Positions 9,148-17,094 of a stretch of DNA of 64,000 nt are shown here, piece after piece. A model generated the notes under the pieces. It worked only from the letters and a program-made list of their open reading frames with translations. It searched no databases and was not told the DNA's origin. The stretch is from Actinokineospora baliensis (GTDB taxonomy: Bacteria > Actinomycetota > Actinomycetes > Mycobacteriales > Pseudonocardiaceae), in the NCBI RefSeq assembly GCF_016907695.1, contig NZ_JAFBCK010000001.1:2845001-2909000 (forward strand), read 5' to 3'. A program made the translations under genes and the position numbers. Every line of letters starts with the position of its first letter. The first letter of the stretch is position 1.

Positions 9148-9996
9148 ATGGCTACCGCCAAGCAACCCACCATCATGGCCCGAGGCCTCGGCGGCGAACT
9201 GCGCTTGCTGCGCAAGGGCCGCAAGCTGAGCTGTCAGGCGGTCGCCGCCCAGCTGGGCTGGCAGGCGTCCAAGCTGTCCCGGATGGAGACCGGCAAACAG
9301 GGAATTCGGCCCGCCGACGTCGCGTCTCTACTCGTGGTCTACGGGGTGACCGGAAGGGATCGAGATCGTCTGATCAAGTTGGCCGAGCGTTCCGACGACA
9401 CAGGCTACTGGGAGAATCAATCGGCCCTGTCGGCGGAGTCCAAAACCCTCATGCGCATTGAGCGCGAGGCCACCGACATCGTGATCTTCGAGCCGCTCGT
9501 CATTCCTGGTCTAGTGCAGACCGGTGACTACGTGCGGGCGATGATGCGGGTATGCAACGTCGCTGATCAGGACATCGACTCGCGGGTGGCCGCGAGGTTG
9601 GCGCGTCAGGCGATCCTCACCAAGGATGAGCCGCCGAACCTGAAGTTGATTGTGGATGAGTTCGTGCTGCACCGCGTTCTGGCCAGTCCAAAGAGCATGG
9701 CCCGGCAGTTGCGGCACATCCTGGAGGTTGTTGAGCAGGGGGCCACGACTCTCCAAGTATTGCCCTTGTCGCTACGCGGACACTCTGGTCTCGATGGTTC
9801 GTACACGCTGTTGGACTTCACGAGCAACAAGCCCGTGGTCTACTTGGATCACAAGGTTTCTGGCCTCTTCCTGGAGGAGGACGCTCACATCGAGTTCTTC
9901 CGCGCCGAGACCGATAGTCTGGGCGAGTTGGCTCTGAGCCCCGCCAAGTCGGCGGAACTCGTTGCGACTATCGCACGGGAGCACGACCGAGAGTGA
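9148..9996 (+). CDS. XRE-family regulator with DUF5753
   Basis: 282-residue DNA-binding protein. An N-terminal Cro/C1-type helix-turn-helix spans about 8-65 (LGGELRLLRKGRKLSCQAVA, then GWQASKLSRMETGK). It is followed by a DUF5753 domain containing the characteristic EPLVIPGLVQT, with RQAIL and YLDHKVSGLFLE further on. Such proteins in actinomycetes pair with DUF397 proteins and are linked to developmental and antibiotic regulation. Here the stop overlaps the GTG of the DUF397 gene (GTGA). ATG 9148 has GGAAGG about 8 nt upstream. Confidence 0.93.
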   Translation: MATAKQPTIMARGLGGELRLLRKGRKLSCQAVAAQLGWQASKLSRMETGKQGIRPADVASLLVVYGVTGRDRDRLIKLAERSDDTGYWENQSALSAESKTLMRIEREATDIVIFEPLVIPGLVQTGDYVRAMMRVCNVADQDIDSRVAARLARQAILTKDEPPNLKLIVDEFVLHRVLASPKSMARQLRHILEVVEQGATTLQVLPLSLRGHSGLDGSYTLLDFTSNKPVVYLDHKVSGLFLEEDAHIEFFRAETDSLGELALSPAKSAELVATIAREHDRE

Positions 9997-10301
9997 GGAT
10001 CTTGATGAACGCGGTGGACCGGGCTTCGATCATGTGGCGCAAGTCCAGCCGGAGCGGCTCGAATGCCCAATGCGTCGAGGTGGGCTACGTCTGGCGCAAG
10101 TCCAGCAGAAGTGGCACCAACGCCGACTGCGTCGAGGTCGGCCAGCAGTGGCGCAAGTCCAGTCACAGCGGCACGAACGTCAACTGCGTCGAGGTCAGCC
10201 ACGAGCCCGCTGTCACCGCTGTGCGGGACTCCAAGAACCCCGATGGCCCCACCCTGGCCTTCCCCGTCGCCTCCTTCGCGCGGGCCCTCCGTACCCTCTA
10301 G
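9993..10301 (+). CDS. DUF397 protein with triplicated N-terminal motif
   Basis: Partner of the upstream XRE/DUF5753 regulator, translationally coupled through a GTGA overlap. A DUF397 protein normally has one W-R-K-S-S-x-S-G ... C-V-E-V unit followed by V-R-D-S-K-x-P-x-G-P-x-L. Here the first half occurs three times in tandem (WRKSSRSG, WRKSSRSG, WRKSSHSG, each followed by a CVEV) with an exact 19-residue period, then a single VRDSKNPDGP tail. The repeat probably arose by in-frame duplication. The family acts as an accessory or antagonist of its XRE partner; the mechanism is not established. Confidence 0.9.
   Translation: MRILMNAVDRASIMWRKSSRSGSNAQCVEVGYVWRKSSRSGTNADCVEVGQQWRKSSHSGTNVNCVEVSHEPAVTAVRDSKNPDGPTLAFPVASFARALRTL
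10035..10205 (+). repeat. Three tandem 57-nt repeats inside DUF397 gene
   Basis: Units start at 10035, 10092 and 10149, an exact 57-nt period. Each begins TGGCGCAAGTCCAG and contains a conserved TGCGTCGAGGT core. The period is a multiple of three, so the frame is kept. Confidence 0.9.
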
Positions 10302-10303
10302 GC

Positions 10304-11653
10304 GTGAGCCTGGACGAACTGCGTCAGGTCGAGTCGGAACTCGACACCCGCTGGCCGGAGACCAAGATCGAGCCGTCCCTGGCGCGGATCGCCGCGCTGG
10401 TGGACCTGCTCGGGTCGCCGCAGCGGTCGTACCCCGTGGTGCACATCGCCGGGACCAACGGCAAGACCTCCGTCACCCGGATGATTGACGCGCTGTTCAC
10501 CCGGCTTGGCCTGCGCACGGGTCGGTTCACCAGCCCGCACCTGCAGTTGGTCACCGAGCGCATCAGCCTCGACAACGCGCCTATAGACCCCGAGCGCTAC
10601 GTCGAGGTGTTCCGCGACATCGAGCCGTACATCGAGATGGTCGACGCGGGCTCTGACATCCGGCTGAGCAAGTTCGAGGTGCTCACCGCGATGGCCTACG
10701 CAGCCTTTGCCGACGCTCCCGTGGACGTCGCCGTGGTCGAAACCGGCCTCGGCGGCGCCTGGGACGCCACCAACGTCGCGGACGGCAAGGTCGCCGTCAT
10801 CACGCCTATAGGCATCGACCACGTCGACTACCTCGGTCCGGACATCCTGGGCATCGCGGGGGAGAAGGCCGGGATCATCAAGCCCGACTCCATCGCACTC
10901 CTCGCCGAGCAGACCCCCGAGGTCGCCCGCGTCTTGGTCGAGCGCGCGGCCACGGTCGACGCCACAGTCGCTCGGCAAGGCCTGGAGTTCGGCGTCCTCG
11001 CCCATGACCTTGCCGTCGGTGGTCAGGTCCTCCGCCTCCAGGGCCTGGGCGGCGTCTATGACGAGATCTTCCTGCCTCTCCACGGCGAGCACCAAGCCAA
11101 GAACGCCGCGCTGGCCCTCGTGGCCGTCGAAGCCTTCTTCGGTGCTGGCGCTCAACGCCAGCTGGACGTGGAAGCCATCCGCGAAGGTTTCGCCTCCGTG
11201 GTCACCCCCGGCCGCCTAGAGCGCGTCCGCATGTCTCCCAGCGTCTTCGTAGACGCCGCCCACAACCCCCATGGCGCCGCAGCCCTCGCCAAGGCGTTGG
11301 ACGAAGAGTTCGGCTTCCGCAAACTCGTCGGCGTAGTGAGCGTCATGGCCGACAAGGACGCCGCGGGCATCCTCTCCGCCCTAGAGCCCGTCCTGAGCGA
11401 CCTCGTCATCACCACCAACTCGTCCCCCCGAGCCATGGACCCAGGCCACCTCGCCAACATCGCCACCGACATCTACGGCGACGAACGCGTCTCGGTCTAC
11501 CCCCACCTCCCCGGCGCCATAGAAGCCGCCCTAGAGCTGGCCGACGAATCCGAAGACCCCAACGAACCCCTCTCCGGCGGCGGCGTAATAGCCACCGGCT
11601 CGGTCGTCACCGCAGGCGAAGTCCGAGCCCTCTTCGGCAAGGACCCCGCATGA
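10304..11653 (+). CDS. folC: Folylpolyglutamate synthase / dihydrofolate synthase
   Basis: Adds glutamate to dihydropteroate and folates, ATP-dependent, Mur-ligase fold. 449 residues. The P-loop GTNGKTS is at 50-56, followed by FTSPHL, ETGLGGAWDATNV and VDAAHNPHG, all FolC signatures. GTG 10304 was chosen because homologous sequence begins here and TACCCT (10292-10297) lies 6 nt upstream, suggesting a leaderless message from within the DUF397 end. The 3' third shows unusual synonymous choice (ATA, CTA, GTA) compared with the 5' part. The stop overlaps the next ATG (ATGA). Confidence 0.95.
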   Translation: MSLDELRQVESELDTRWPETKIEPSLARIAALVDLLGSPQRSYPVVHIAGTNGKTSVTRMIDALFTRLGLRTGRFTSPHLQLVTERISLDNAPIDPERYVEVFRDIEPYIEMVDAGSDIRLSKFEVLTAMAYAAFADAPVDVAVVETGLGGAWDATNVADGKVAVITPIGIDHVDYLGPDILGIAGEKAGIIKPDSIALLAEQTPEVARVLVERAATVDATVARQGLEFGVLAHDLAVGGQVLRLQGLGGVYDEIFLPLHGEHQAKNAALALVAVEAFFGAGAQRQLDVEAIREGFASVVTPGRLERVRMSPSVFVDAAHNPHGAAALAKALDEEFGFRKLVGVVSVMADKDAAGILSALEPVLSDLVITTNSSPRAMDPGHLANIATDIYGDERVSVYPHLPGAIEAALELADESEDPNEPLSGGGVIATGSVVTAGEVRALFGKDPA

Positions 11654-12027
11654 CCCCCCCAGACCCCATGAAGGGCTTCCGCGGCGTGATGTCCGCCGTC
11701 CTCATCCTGGAAGCCCTGGTCCTACTACTAGCCCTCCTAGTAGTAGCCAAATCCGACGGCGGCCTAGCCACCTGGCAAGGCTGGGCAGTGGGCACCATGG
11801 CCGTGGCCCTGATCCTGGCCTGCGCCTTCGTAGGCCGCTCCTGGGGCATCTACCTAGCCGTAGCCCTACAGGCAGTGCTCCTCTTGGGCTTCTTCATAGA
11901 CTCCGCCCTAGGCGTAGTAGCCGTTGTCTTCGCCCTAGGCTGGTCCTGGATGCTCTGGGCCCGCAACGACGTCCTCAAACGCATGGCCGAAGGCCGCCTA
12001 GCCAGCCAACAGCCGCCGCCTGACTAG
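11650..12027 (+). CDS. DUF4233 membrane protein
   Basis: 125-residue protein with about four hydrophobic helices (residues ~12-33, 45-62, 66-83, 85-103). Its place after folC matches mycobacterial Rv2446c. ATGA overlap with folC implies coupled translation. The function of DUF4233 is unknown. Codon use is striking for this genome: ten CTA leucine codons and six GTA valine codons, including runs CTA-CTA-CTA and GTA-GTA. The stop shares the tetranucleotide CTAG with the stop of the convergent gene on the other strand. Confidence 0.9.
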   Translation: MTPPDPMKGFRGVMSAVLILEALVLLLALLVVAKSDGGLATWQGWAVGTMAVALILACAFVGRSWGIYLAVALQAVLLLGFFIDSALGVVAVVFALGWSWMLWARNDVLKRMAEGRLASQQPPPD

Positions 12028-12602
12028 CGCTGGCTCTTAGCGAGCGCAAGCCAACCGCACCCGGCGAACGTCCCCGATATCAACCAAGCGGTTCCGACGT
12101 CGGCGGGCTGCACTGGCCATGAGAACACCATCGCCAGCCCACCTGGTGTGCCTGACAAGAGGGCTACCAACGCCACTGATGCCGCAGCGACCGGCAGTAC
12201 CCAGCCCCGGCTCGCGCCAAGCAGACCGACGCCTATAGATCCCAGCCCGGCGAGCCCAACGGCGTTTCGCAGTAAGACCTCTGCATCCACACCGCTAGGG
12301 CTAAGCAGCTCGATGGCTAGCGGTAGGCCAGCCGCCAGCGCGGCTATCGCTACTAGGTGCACCGTTAGCCGGGGAAGCCAGGCGATCGCGGCCGTGCGGT
12401 CCAAGTCTGGGTCCGCACCAGTCAAGCCTCCGCTGGCGACACCGACGGCCACTGCTGTCGCCAGGACCGACATGGCAACGGACAGGCCTGGTGATCCCGT
12501 AAGCCTGCCGACCGGGGCAAGCGCGATGGCAGCGCCGACCGTCGTGGATATAGCGGCCGGTATGCCTCTGGAGCGGCAGTACAGCGCGGCTTCCCGCATC
12601 AC
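12024..12602 (-). CDS. Multi-pass membrane protein, last gene of sigma-ABC operon
   Basis: About 192 residues, mostly hydrophobic, with five to six predicted membrane helices (for example SVAMSVLATAVAVGV and LTVHLVAIAALAAGLPLAI). No motif recognised; it may be an additional permease-like subunit of the ABC system. The start is GTG 12602 or ATG 12599, both overlapping the stop of the preceding gene (GTGATG), so translation is coupled. Confidence 0.75.
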   Translation of the reverse strand: MMREAALYCRSRGIPAAISTTVGAAIALAPVGRLTGSPGLSVAMSVLATAVAVGVASGGLTGADPDLDRTAAIAWLPRLTVHLVAIAALAAGLPLAIELLSPSGVDAEVLLRNAVGLAGLGSIGVGLLGASRGWVLPVAAASVALVALLSGTPGGLAMVFSWPVQPADVGTAWLISGTFAGCGWLALAKSQR

Positions 12603-13921
12603 TTCTCCGTCAACACGGTCAGCAGGTCACCCTCACAGCGAAGACCTGCGGATCGCACGGCCGCCACTCGCGTGACCTGGTCGGCGCGCGGCAACGCTCG
12701 CAGGTCCGCCCAAGTCCGTTGGATGAGGTCTTGCGCTTCCGCCCAGATGTAGCTGTGCCCTGGCAGAGGCTGCAGGTCGTCGACAAGCCAGCCCGCTGTG
12801 ACGGTCCTAGCGACGGTTTCGCGCTCGACATCGGCGTAGGTGCTGTCGTCGGTGGCGCATGCTGGCGTTCCGGCTCCCGCGAGTAGGGCTCGCCGCAGCT
12901 CGGCAGGGCCACCGCGCCTGAACGCCGGGTCGCCCAAGTCGACCCCCAGCGTGTCTGGCTCACCTTGTGTGCGCGGCAGGTGAGGGGAAGTCGGGTGCTC
13001 GACCACAGTCGTAGGGGCGTTCGGCAGCACTGTCAGATCCGCTAGTGCCTGTGCCGCAGGTCCACGGAGTTCAGCGAGCCGCGCCTTGTGCGCCTCGGTC
13101 ACGCACACCGGCGGCTCGCATACCAACGAGAGGGCACGCGCGTCCGGGACATGCACCGGGGAGCCTTGCGGCACCACCAAGGCCAGCACTGTCGCCCCCA
13201 CTGCGAGAGGCACAGCCGCCAAGGCGCGTAGTCGTGTGCCCGCGAAGAGGACGAGACCACTCGCGGCGATCGTCAGGAACCACAACGCCTGCCCTGTCGA
13301 CGCACGCGGCGCGACTTGGGTGAAAACGCTCACCCCACCACCGGAAACGGCGGGTGTGAACAGCAGCGCCGTCGTCGACTCTTGGCTTCGCCACACCAGC
13401 ACCACCTGGATCGCCAACCCCGCGACGGCCGCGACCGGCGGGGTCATCGCTGACGGCAGCAACCGGCCTATGCCCAAACCGAGCAGGGCGACCGCGATGA
13501 GGGCTAGGGCGCCCAGCAGCGTCACTACGAGCCAGTCAGCGCGTAGTGCGGCACCACTGGCTATGATCCGAACCGCACCCACTGCCACCACGCCGAGGTA
13601 GCCCGCAGTGACGCCGATCGCCACCGCGCTCGCCACGGGAACCGTCCGTCGCCACCGTGACGTGGGCACAGTGGCGAGCAATTCATCCATGTCCGATCGG
13701 GTGTCGCGCGCTCCTTGCCACGCACCCGCGCCCAGAACCAGCGGCCAGACGAACATCAGCAGGTATCTCGACCACTCGGCGAGGCCGGTCCAATCGCGGC
13801 TCCACGCCGCGTCTCCCTTTGTCCAAGGGCCGGACATGAGATGCGCGATCGCGAGTAGGAGTACGGCGAGCCCAAGACCTGCCGGTAGGCCTACTGACCG
13901 TCGGAGATGCAGAGAGGTCAC
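12599..13921 (-). CDS. ABC-2-type permease-like protein with C-terminal extracytoplasmic domain
   Basis: 440 residues. The first ~255 hold about seven membrane helices resembling an ABC-2 permease, with DELLATVPTSRWRRT as the usual cytoplasmic loop after the second helix. From about 260 to the end is a soluble domain with paired cysteines (CEPPVC) and no further helices, expected outside the cell. The stop of the following gene overlaps this start (ATGA-type, 13918-13921). It probably forms the transporter with the ATPase at 13918. Substrate unknown; the external domain could be a ligand sensor or a degenerate peptidase-like domain. Confidence 0.8.
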   Translation of the reverse strand: MTSLHLRRSVGLPAGLGLAVLLLAIAHLMSGPWTKGDAAWSRDWTGLAEWSRYLLMFVWPLVLGAGAWQGARDTRSDMDELLATVPTSRWRRTVPVASAVAIGVTAGYLGVVAVGAVRIIASGAALRADWLVVTLLGALALIAVALLGLGIGRLLPSAMTPPVAAVAGLAIQVVLVWRSQESTTALLFTPAVSGGGVSVFTQVAPRASTGQALWFLTIAASGLVLFAGTRLRALAAVPLAVGATVLALVVPQGSPVHVPDARALSLVCEPPVCVTEAHKARLAELRGPAAQALADLTVLPNAPTTVVEHPTSPHLPRTQGEPDTLGVDLGDPAFRRGGPAELRRALLAGAGTPACATDDSTYADVERETVARTVTAGWLVDDLQPLPGHSYIWAEAQDLIQRTWADLRALPRADQVTRVAAVRSAGLRCEGDLLTVLTEK

Positions 13922-14664
13922 CGCGCAGCCCGGTCCAGCAAGGCCGAGTAGCCCCTCTCAAGCGGGCTGTCCCCAACGTCGGAAGACTCTCCCGCAGCCG
14001 CGAGATCGTCGGTGCCACCCTGGAACAGCACGCGGCCCTTGTCTATCAGCAGCACCTGATCACAACCCGCCGCGACATCTTCCACCAAGTGAGTCGACAC
14101 CACCACGCACGTGTCTTCCGCGGATTCCCGCAGCAGTGCGCGGAATCGCATCCGCTCTGCCGGGTCCAGGCCCGCTGTGGGCTCGTCGAGCAGCAAGACA
14201 GCAGGCTCGTTCACGATGGCCTGGGCGATGCCCACCCGCCGGACCATGCCCCCGGAAAGCGTGCTGAGCCGGTCGTCGGCGCGGTCACCCAGACCGACCC
14301 GCTCCACGGCGCGCTCGACTGCCCCAGGTATGTCCACCCCGGGCATCTGCTTGAGCCAGGCCATGTACTCGACGAACTCGCGCACCGTGAACCTCTTGTA
14401 GTAACCGAACTTCTGCGGCAGGTAGCCGATCCGCTCACGTACCTGCCGCAGCGACTCGCGCGAGCTAAGAGGGGTCCCCAACATGGTCAGTTCGCCGGAC
14501 GCAGGGCGCAGCACGGTCGCAAGAGCCCGCATCAACGTCGTCTTACCCGCGCCGTTCGGCCCGAGTACACCATGCACGCCGTTCGTGAGATCGAGGTCGA
14601 TCCCATCGACAGCCATCCTGCGGCCCGCGCGCACCCGCAGCCCGACAGCCTGTACCCGCACCAT
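13918..14664 (-). CDS. ABC transporter ATP-binding protein
   Basis: 248-residue cytoplasmic ATPase. Walker A GPNGAGKTT at 35-43, Q-loop YLPQKFGYY, signature LSGGM, Walker B LLLDEPTAG, and switch His in STHLVEDV. GYLPQKFGYYKRFTVREF is typical of ABC-2 exporters. ATG 14664 has AGAGAGG five nt upstream; the longer frame to 15237 has no ABC-like sequence. It lies between the zinc-finger membrane protein and the permease-like gene in a five-gene minus-strand operon headed by a sigma factor. Confidence 0.93.
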   Translation of the reverse strand: MVRVQAVGLRVRAGRRMAVDGIDLDLTNGVHGVLGPNGAGKTTLMRALATVLRPASGELTMLGTPLSSRESLRQVRERIGYLPQKFGYYKRFTVREFVEYMAWLKQMPGVDIPGAVERAVERVGLGDRADDRLSTLSGGMVRRVGIAQAIVNEPAVLLLDEPTAGLDPAERMRFRALLRESAEDTCVVVSTHLVEDVAAGCDQVLLIDKGRVLFQGGTDDLAAAGESSDVGDSPLERGYSALLDRAAR

Positions 14665-14675
14665 CGTCGCCTCTC

Positions 14676-15428
14676 TTAGTTCCCACTGGCCAAACGCGTG
14701 AACGCGGACGCTCGCAACACAACAACCACCGCTGCGACCGCGCACGCGATCAACCAAAGGCCCGCCGAAGACGGAGCGAGCAGGGCGGGCAGGCTTGCCG
14801 CGACCAGGCTGGGGCCCACTACGAACGCAACCCAGGTAGTCGCCAGTCCTACTGCGGCTCGCCTGACGCCGATGAGGGTGCCTAGCGCGAGCGTCGCCGT
14901 TGTAAACGCCAAGCACGGCAGCAGCCACTGCGCGGGGGAGGCCCCGATCAGCCAACCCAACGGCAGCAGTACCGGCAGCAGGACGGCCAAGACCGCGATC
15001 GTGCGACGCAGCACCAAGTCCAAGCCCGCGCGCGGAGTGCAGGCAACGATCTCGTGTGCTGGATCCATGCCGCGCGACCACGCCGCGGCCACACCGGCGA
15101 CCGGTGCGATCGGCGCCAGCAACACCAACAGTTGAGTCCCCAGGAGATCGGTGACCACAGTGACAGCGGTGACCAAGACCGTCATCGCGATCCACGGCAC
15201 CATCGCGGGTGACGCCCACACGGCTGCTCGGACCCAAACCGAGCCCCGCGGCCTCGTCGCGCCTAGGTCGATCTCACCCCACACCTCGTCGAGCACCTTG
15301 TCCGGCACATGGAGCTTGGAACGGCAGGACGCGCATGTCCCGAGATGGGCCTCTATGACCGCGGCGTCGATCCCGGTGCTCAGGCCTTGGGCGTAGCTCG
15401 CGATAAGAGCTGGCGGCACGTGCGTCAT
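14676..15428 (-). CDS. zf-HC2 anti-sigma-like protein with polytopic membrane domain
   Basis: 250 residues. The N-terminus carries a ZAS-type zinc site (His28-x3-Cys32-x2-Cys35, in HLGTCASC) followed by a short linker. Instead of the usual single helix there are about six transmembrane helices from ~70 to the end. ZAS domains bind and silence ECF sigma factors, and the start overlaps the sigma stop (ATGA). The architecture suggests a sensor whose membrane part is permease-like and which may sit in a complex with the adjacent ABC ATPase. This is inference from domain content and operon order. Confidence 0.85.
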   Translation of the reverse strand: MTHVPPALIASYAQGLSTGIDAAVIEAHLGTCASCRSKLHVPDKVLDEVWGEIDLGATRPRGSVWVRAAVWASPAMVPWIAMTVLVTAVTVVTDLLGTQLLVLLAPIAPVAGVAAAWSRGMDPAHEIVACTPRAGLDLVLRRTIAVLAVLLPVLLPLGWLIGASPAQWLLPCLAFTTATLALGTLIGVRRAAVGLATTWVAFVVGPSLVAASLPALLAPSSAGLWLIACAVAAVVVVLRASAFTRLASGN

Positions 15429-15952
15429 GACAGCGCCCTCCCTAGAGCGATCCGGGCCCGACGCGCCCGCGTCTTCACTGTCCCCTCCGGCACGTCCAAC
15501 ACCCGCGAGGTCTCCTTGACGCTCAACCCGTCCACCACCAGCGCCCGCAACACCGCCCACAACTCAGGCGCCAACCCCTCCACCGCCGCCCCCACGTCCC
15601 CGTCCAAGACCTCTTCGAGCAACGCCTCCTCGGCGGATACAGCAGTTGCCGCCCCAGCCGGAACCGGTCGCCCCTCCCGCGCCTGCCTGCGGAACCCGTC
15701 CACCAACCGCCTGCTCGCGATGGTCCACAACCACCCCAGCCCCGACTCCTCCGTCAACACCAGCGACAGCCGCCCGGCCGCCCGCCACACCGCGAGGTAC
15801 GTCTCCTGCATGACATCAGCGACCAATTGCTCGTCCCGGCACCGCCGCCGCAACCGCACCACCAACCAAGGCGCCGTCTGCCGGTAAAACCGCTCAAACG
15901 CCACCCTGTCGCCCCGAGCCGCCCGCTGAACCAGCCCAGCCTCGTCGCTCAC
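15425..15952 (-). CDS. ECF-type RNA polymerase sigma factor
   Basis: 175 residues. Region 2 at about 20-88 (DEQLVADVMQETYLAVWRAA); region 4 at about 125-172 (LSVKETSRVLDVPEGTVKTR), a clear helix-turn-helix. There is no C-terminal extension. GTG 15952 is the last of three in-frame GTGs in a GTG-GGT repeat, and the exact one is uncertain. First gene of an operon with zf-HC2 protein, ABC ATPase and two membrane proteins, so it probably controls its own operon. I could not identify a matching promoter upstream with confidence. Confidence 0.9.
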   Translation of the reverse strand: MSDEAGLVQRAARGDRVAFERFYRQTAPWLVVRLRRRCRDEQLVADVMQETYLAVWRAAGRLSLVLTEESGLGWLWTIASRRLVDGFRRQAREGRPVPAGAATAVSAEEALLEEVLDGDVGAAVEGLAPELWAVLRALVVDGLSVKETSRVLDVPEGTVKTRARRARIALGRALS

Positions 15953-16278
15953 ACCCACACCCACTGGTCGCCCGCACGCCGCACGCAGGTTCTCGATCCG
16001 ACTGTGACCTGAGACACGTCGAGCCGGTCGGGGCTGGGGTGTTCCCCTTGCCTGACCGGCGCGGCAACCCCCCACTGAGCGATCTAATCCCGCTCATTCA
16101 CACTGTGGCGGTATCGGACGTGTGTCCAGAAAATGTCTTGTCAAAAGCGGGACGCGGCGGTCATACGCTCACACGATAGCGTTGTTTGACCCCTTCGGTG
16201 GAACCTGGGGGGCGCCGTACGTGCTACGCTGAATCGGTTCTATCGGGAGGTTTATTCGGGAAAAAAGGGCGAATTGCA
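15953..16278. other. Divergent intergenic region between ECF sigma operon and NLR-like module
   Basis: About 326 nt without a credible gene, noticeably richer in A+T near 16090-16280 than its neighbours. It holds GGAACC (16200-16205), an ECF-like -35, with TACGCT (16225-16230) 19 nt downstream as a possible -10 for the rightward genes, and an A-rich stretch before ATG 16279. No hairpin terminator is needed, as the flanking genes diverge. Confidence 0.4.
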
Positions 16279-16491
16279 ATGAAACTGGTCATGCTGAACA
16301 AGGATCAAAATTCGGGTGGTAATGGTTGCCCGAGTGTCTATCTCGCGGAGTCCGGGGATTTTGTCGTGCAAGGCATCGAATTGGACGACGAGACCCATGC
16401 GGAGCTGGCGAATGTATTGCCCGGTGAGAACGCCGTGAGAATATCGGCGGACGTTCTGCTGGGTGCGGTGGACCGCTACCGGGCTCGATAG
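16279..16491 (+). CDS. Small 70-aa protein of a DUF6879-associated family
   Basis: 70 residues starting MKLVMLNKDQNSGG, with GCPSVYLAESGDFVVQG, an Asp/Glu-rich middle and an RISADVLLGAVDRYR end. Small proteins with a CPSVY...VVQG core occur beside DUF6879 genes in actinomycetes; the function is unknown. ATG 16279 was chosen because upstream codons are AT-rich and not protein-like, although only a weak purine stretch precedes it. Ten nt separate it from the DUF6879 gene, so the two are probably cotranscribed. Confidence 0.78.
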   Translation: MKLVMLNKDQNSGGNGCPSVYLAESGDFVVQGIELDDETHAELANVLPGENAVRISADVLLGAVDRYRAR

Positions 16492-16500
16492 GGGCGACAG

Positions 16501-17070
16501 GTGCCGACCGTCTTCACCTCGCTCGAGGACGACGAGTTCAACCGGCTCTTCCGCGAGTTCCGGTACACCGTGTTCCGCTTGGAATCCCGGCAGCACTACC
16601 GGGTCAGCTATGAAAAGGACGAGTTCGCCCGGTTCCTGACCGGTGAGTCTAGGGGGGAGTTCCCCGGGATCTCGGGGTGGATCTCCGGGACCGTGGAGCC
16701 CGCGCGCCGCGCAGGCAAGTACATGCACCGCGTGCACATCGTCGAAGAACCCCTGTCCGACTACGTGCGGTTCGAGTGCGCGTGGGCCTATGAGCACACA
16801 GTCCCCGCGGGCGAACACGTGCGGATCATCCCGGTGGAGAAGGGGCTGTGGCCGGACGACCTGCCGCAGCGGGAATACTGGCTGTTCGACTCCGAGGTGC
16901 TCGTCGCGATGAACTACGGGGACGACGGCACTTTCCACTCCGCTGAGATCGTCGAGGACGCCGACGAAATCGTGCTGGCCAATCGGTGGCGGGACGCGGC
17001 GGTCCTGAAATCCGTGCCGTACCAGGAATTCGCCGAGCGCTACGACGCCTTGTTCGTCGAGCAGAAGTGA
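16501..17070 (+). CDS. DUF6879 family protein
   Basis: 189-residue cytoplasmic protein. Family features are the N-terminal EFNRLFREFRYTVFRLESRQHY, RVHIVEEPLSDYVRFE, and REYWLFDSEVLVAMNYGDDG followed by ANRWRDAAV. DUF6879 is widespread in actinomycetes, often next to XRE regulators, with no established activity. Here it lies between the 70-aa protein and an NLR-like STAND ATPase, 24 nt before the latter. GTG 16501 is preceded by a GGGG purine stretch. Confidence 0.88.
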   Translation: MPTVFTSLEDDEFNRLFREFRYTVFRLESRQHYRVSYEKDEFARFLTGESRGEFPGISGWISGTVEPARRAGKYMHRVHIVEEPLSDYVRFECAWAYEHTVPAGEHVRIIPVEKGLWPDDLPQREYWLFDSEVLVAMNYGDDGTFHSAEIVEDADEIVLANRWRDAAVLKSVPYQEFAERYDALFVEQK

Positions 17071-17094
17071 TGATCGAGTCTGCGGCGGGCGCTG

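Noticed and set aside
10035..10205. CRISPR-like direct repeats
   Set aside because: Three 57-nt units are in frame inside a DUF397 gene; there are no spacers or cas genes.
10298..11155. 285-codon frame antisense to folC
   Set aside because: Product is low-complexity and folC motifs on the other strand are unmistakable.
13918..15237. Extended 439-aa version of the ABC ATPase
   Set aside because: The first ~190 codons overlap the zf-HC2 gene in another frame and are not ABC-like; ATG 14664 has a ribosome site.
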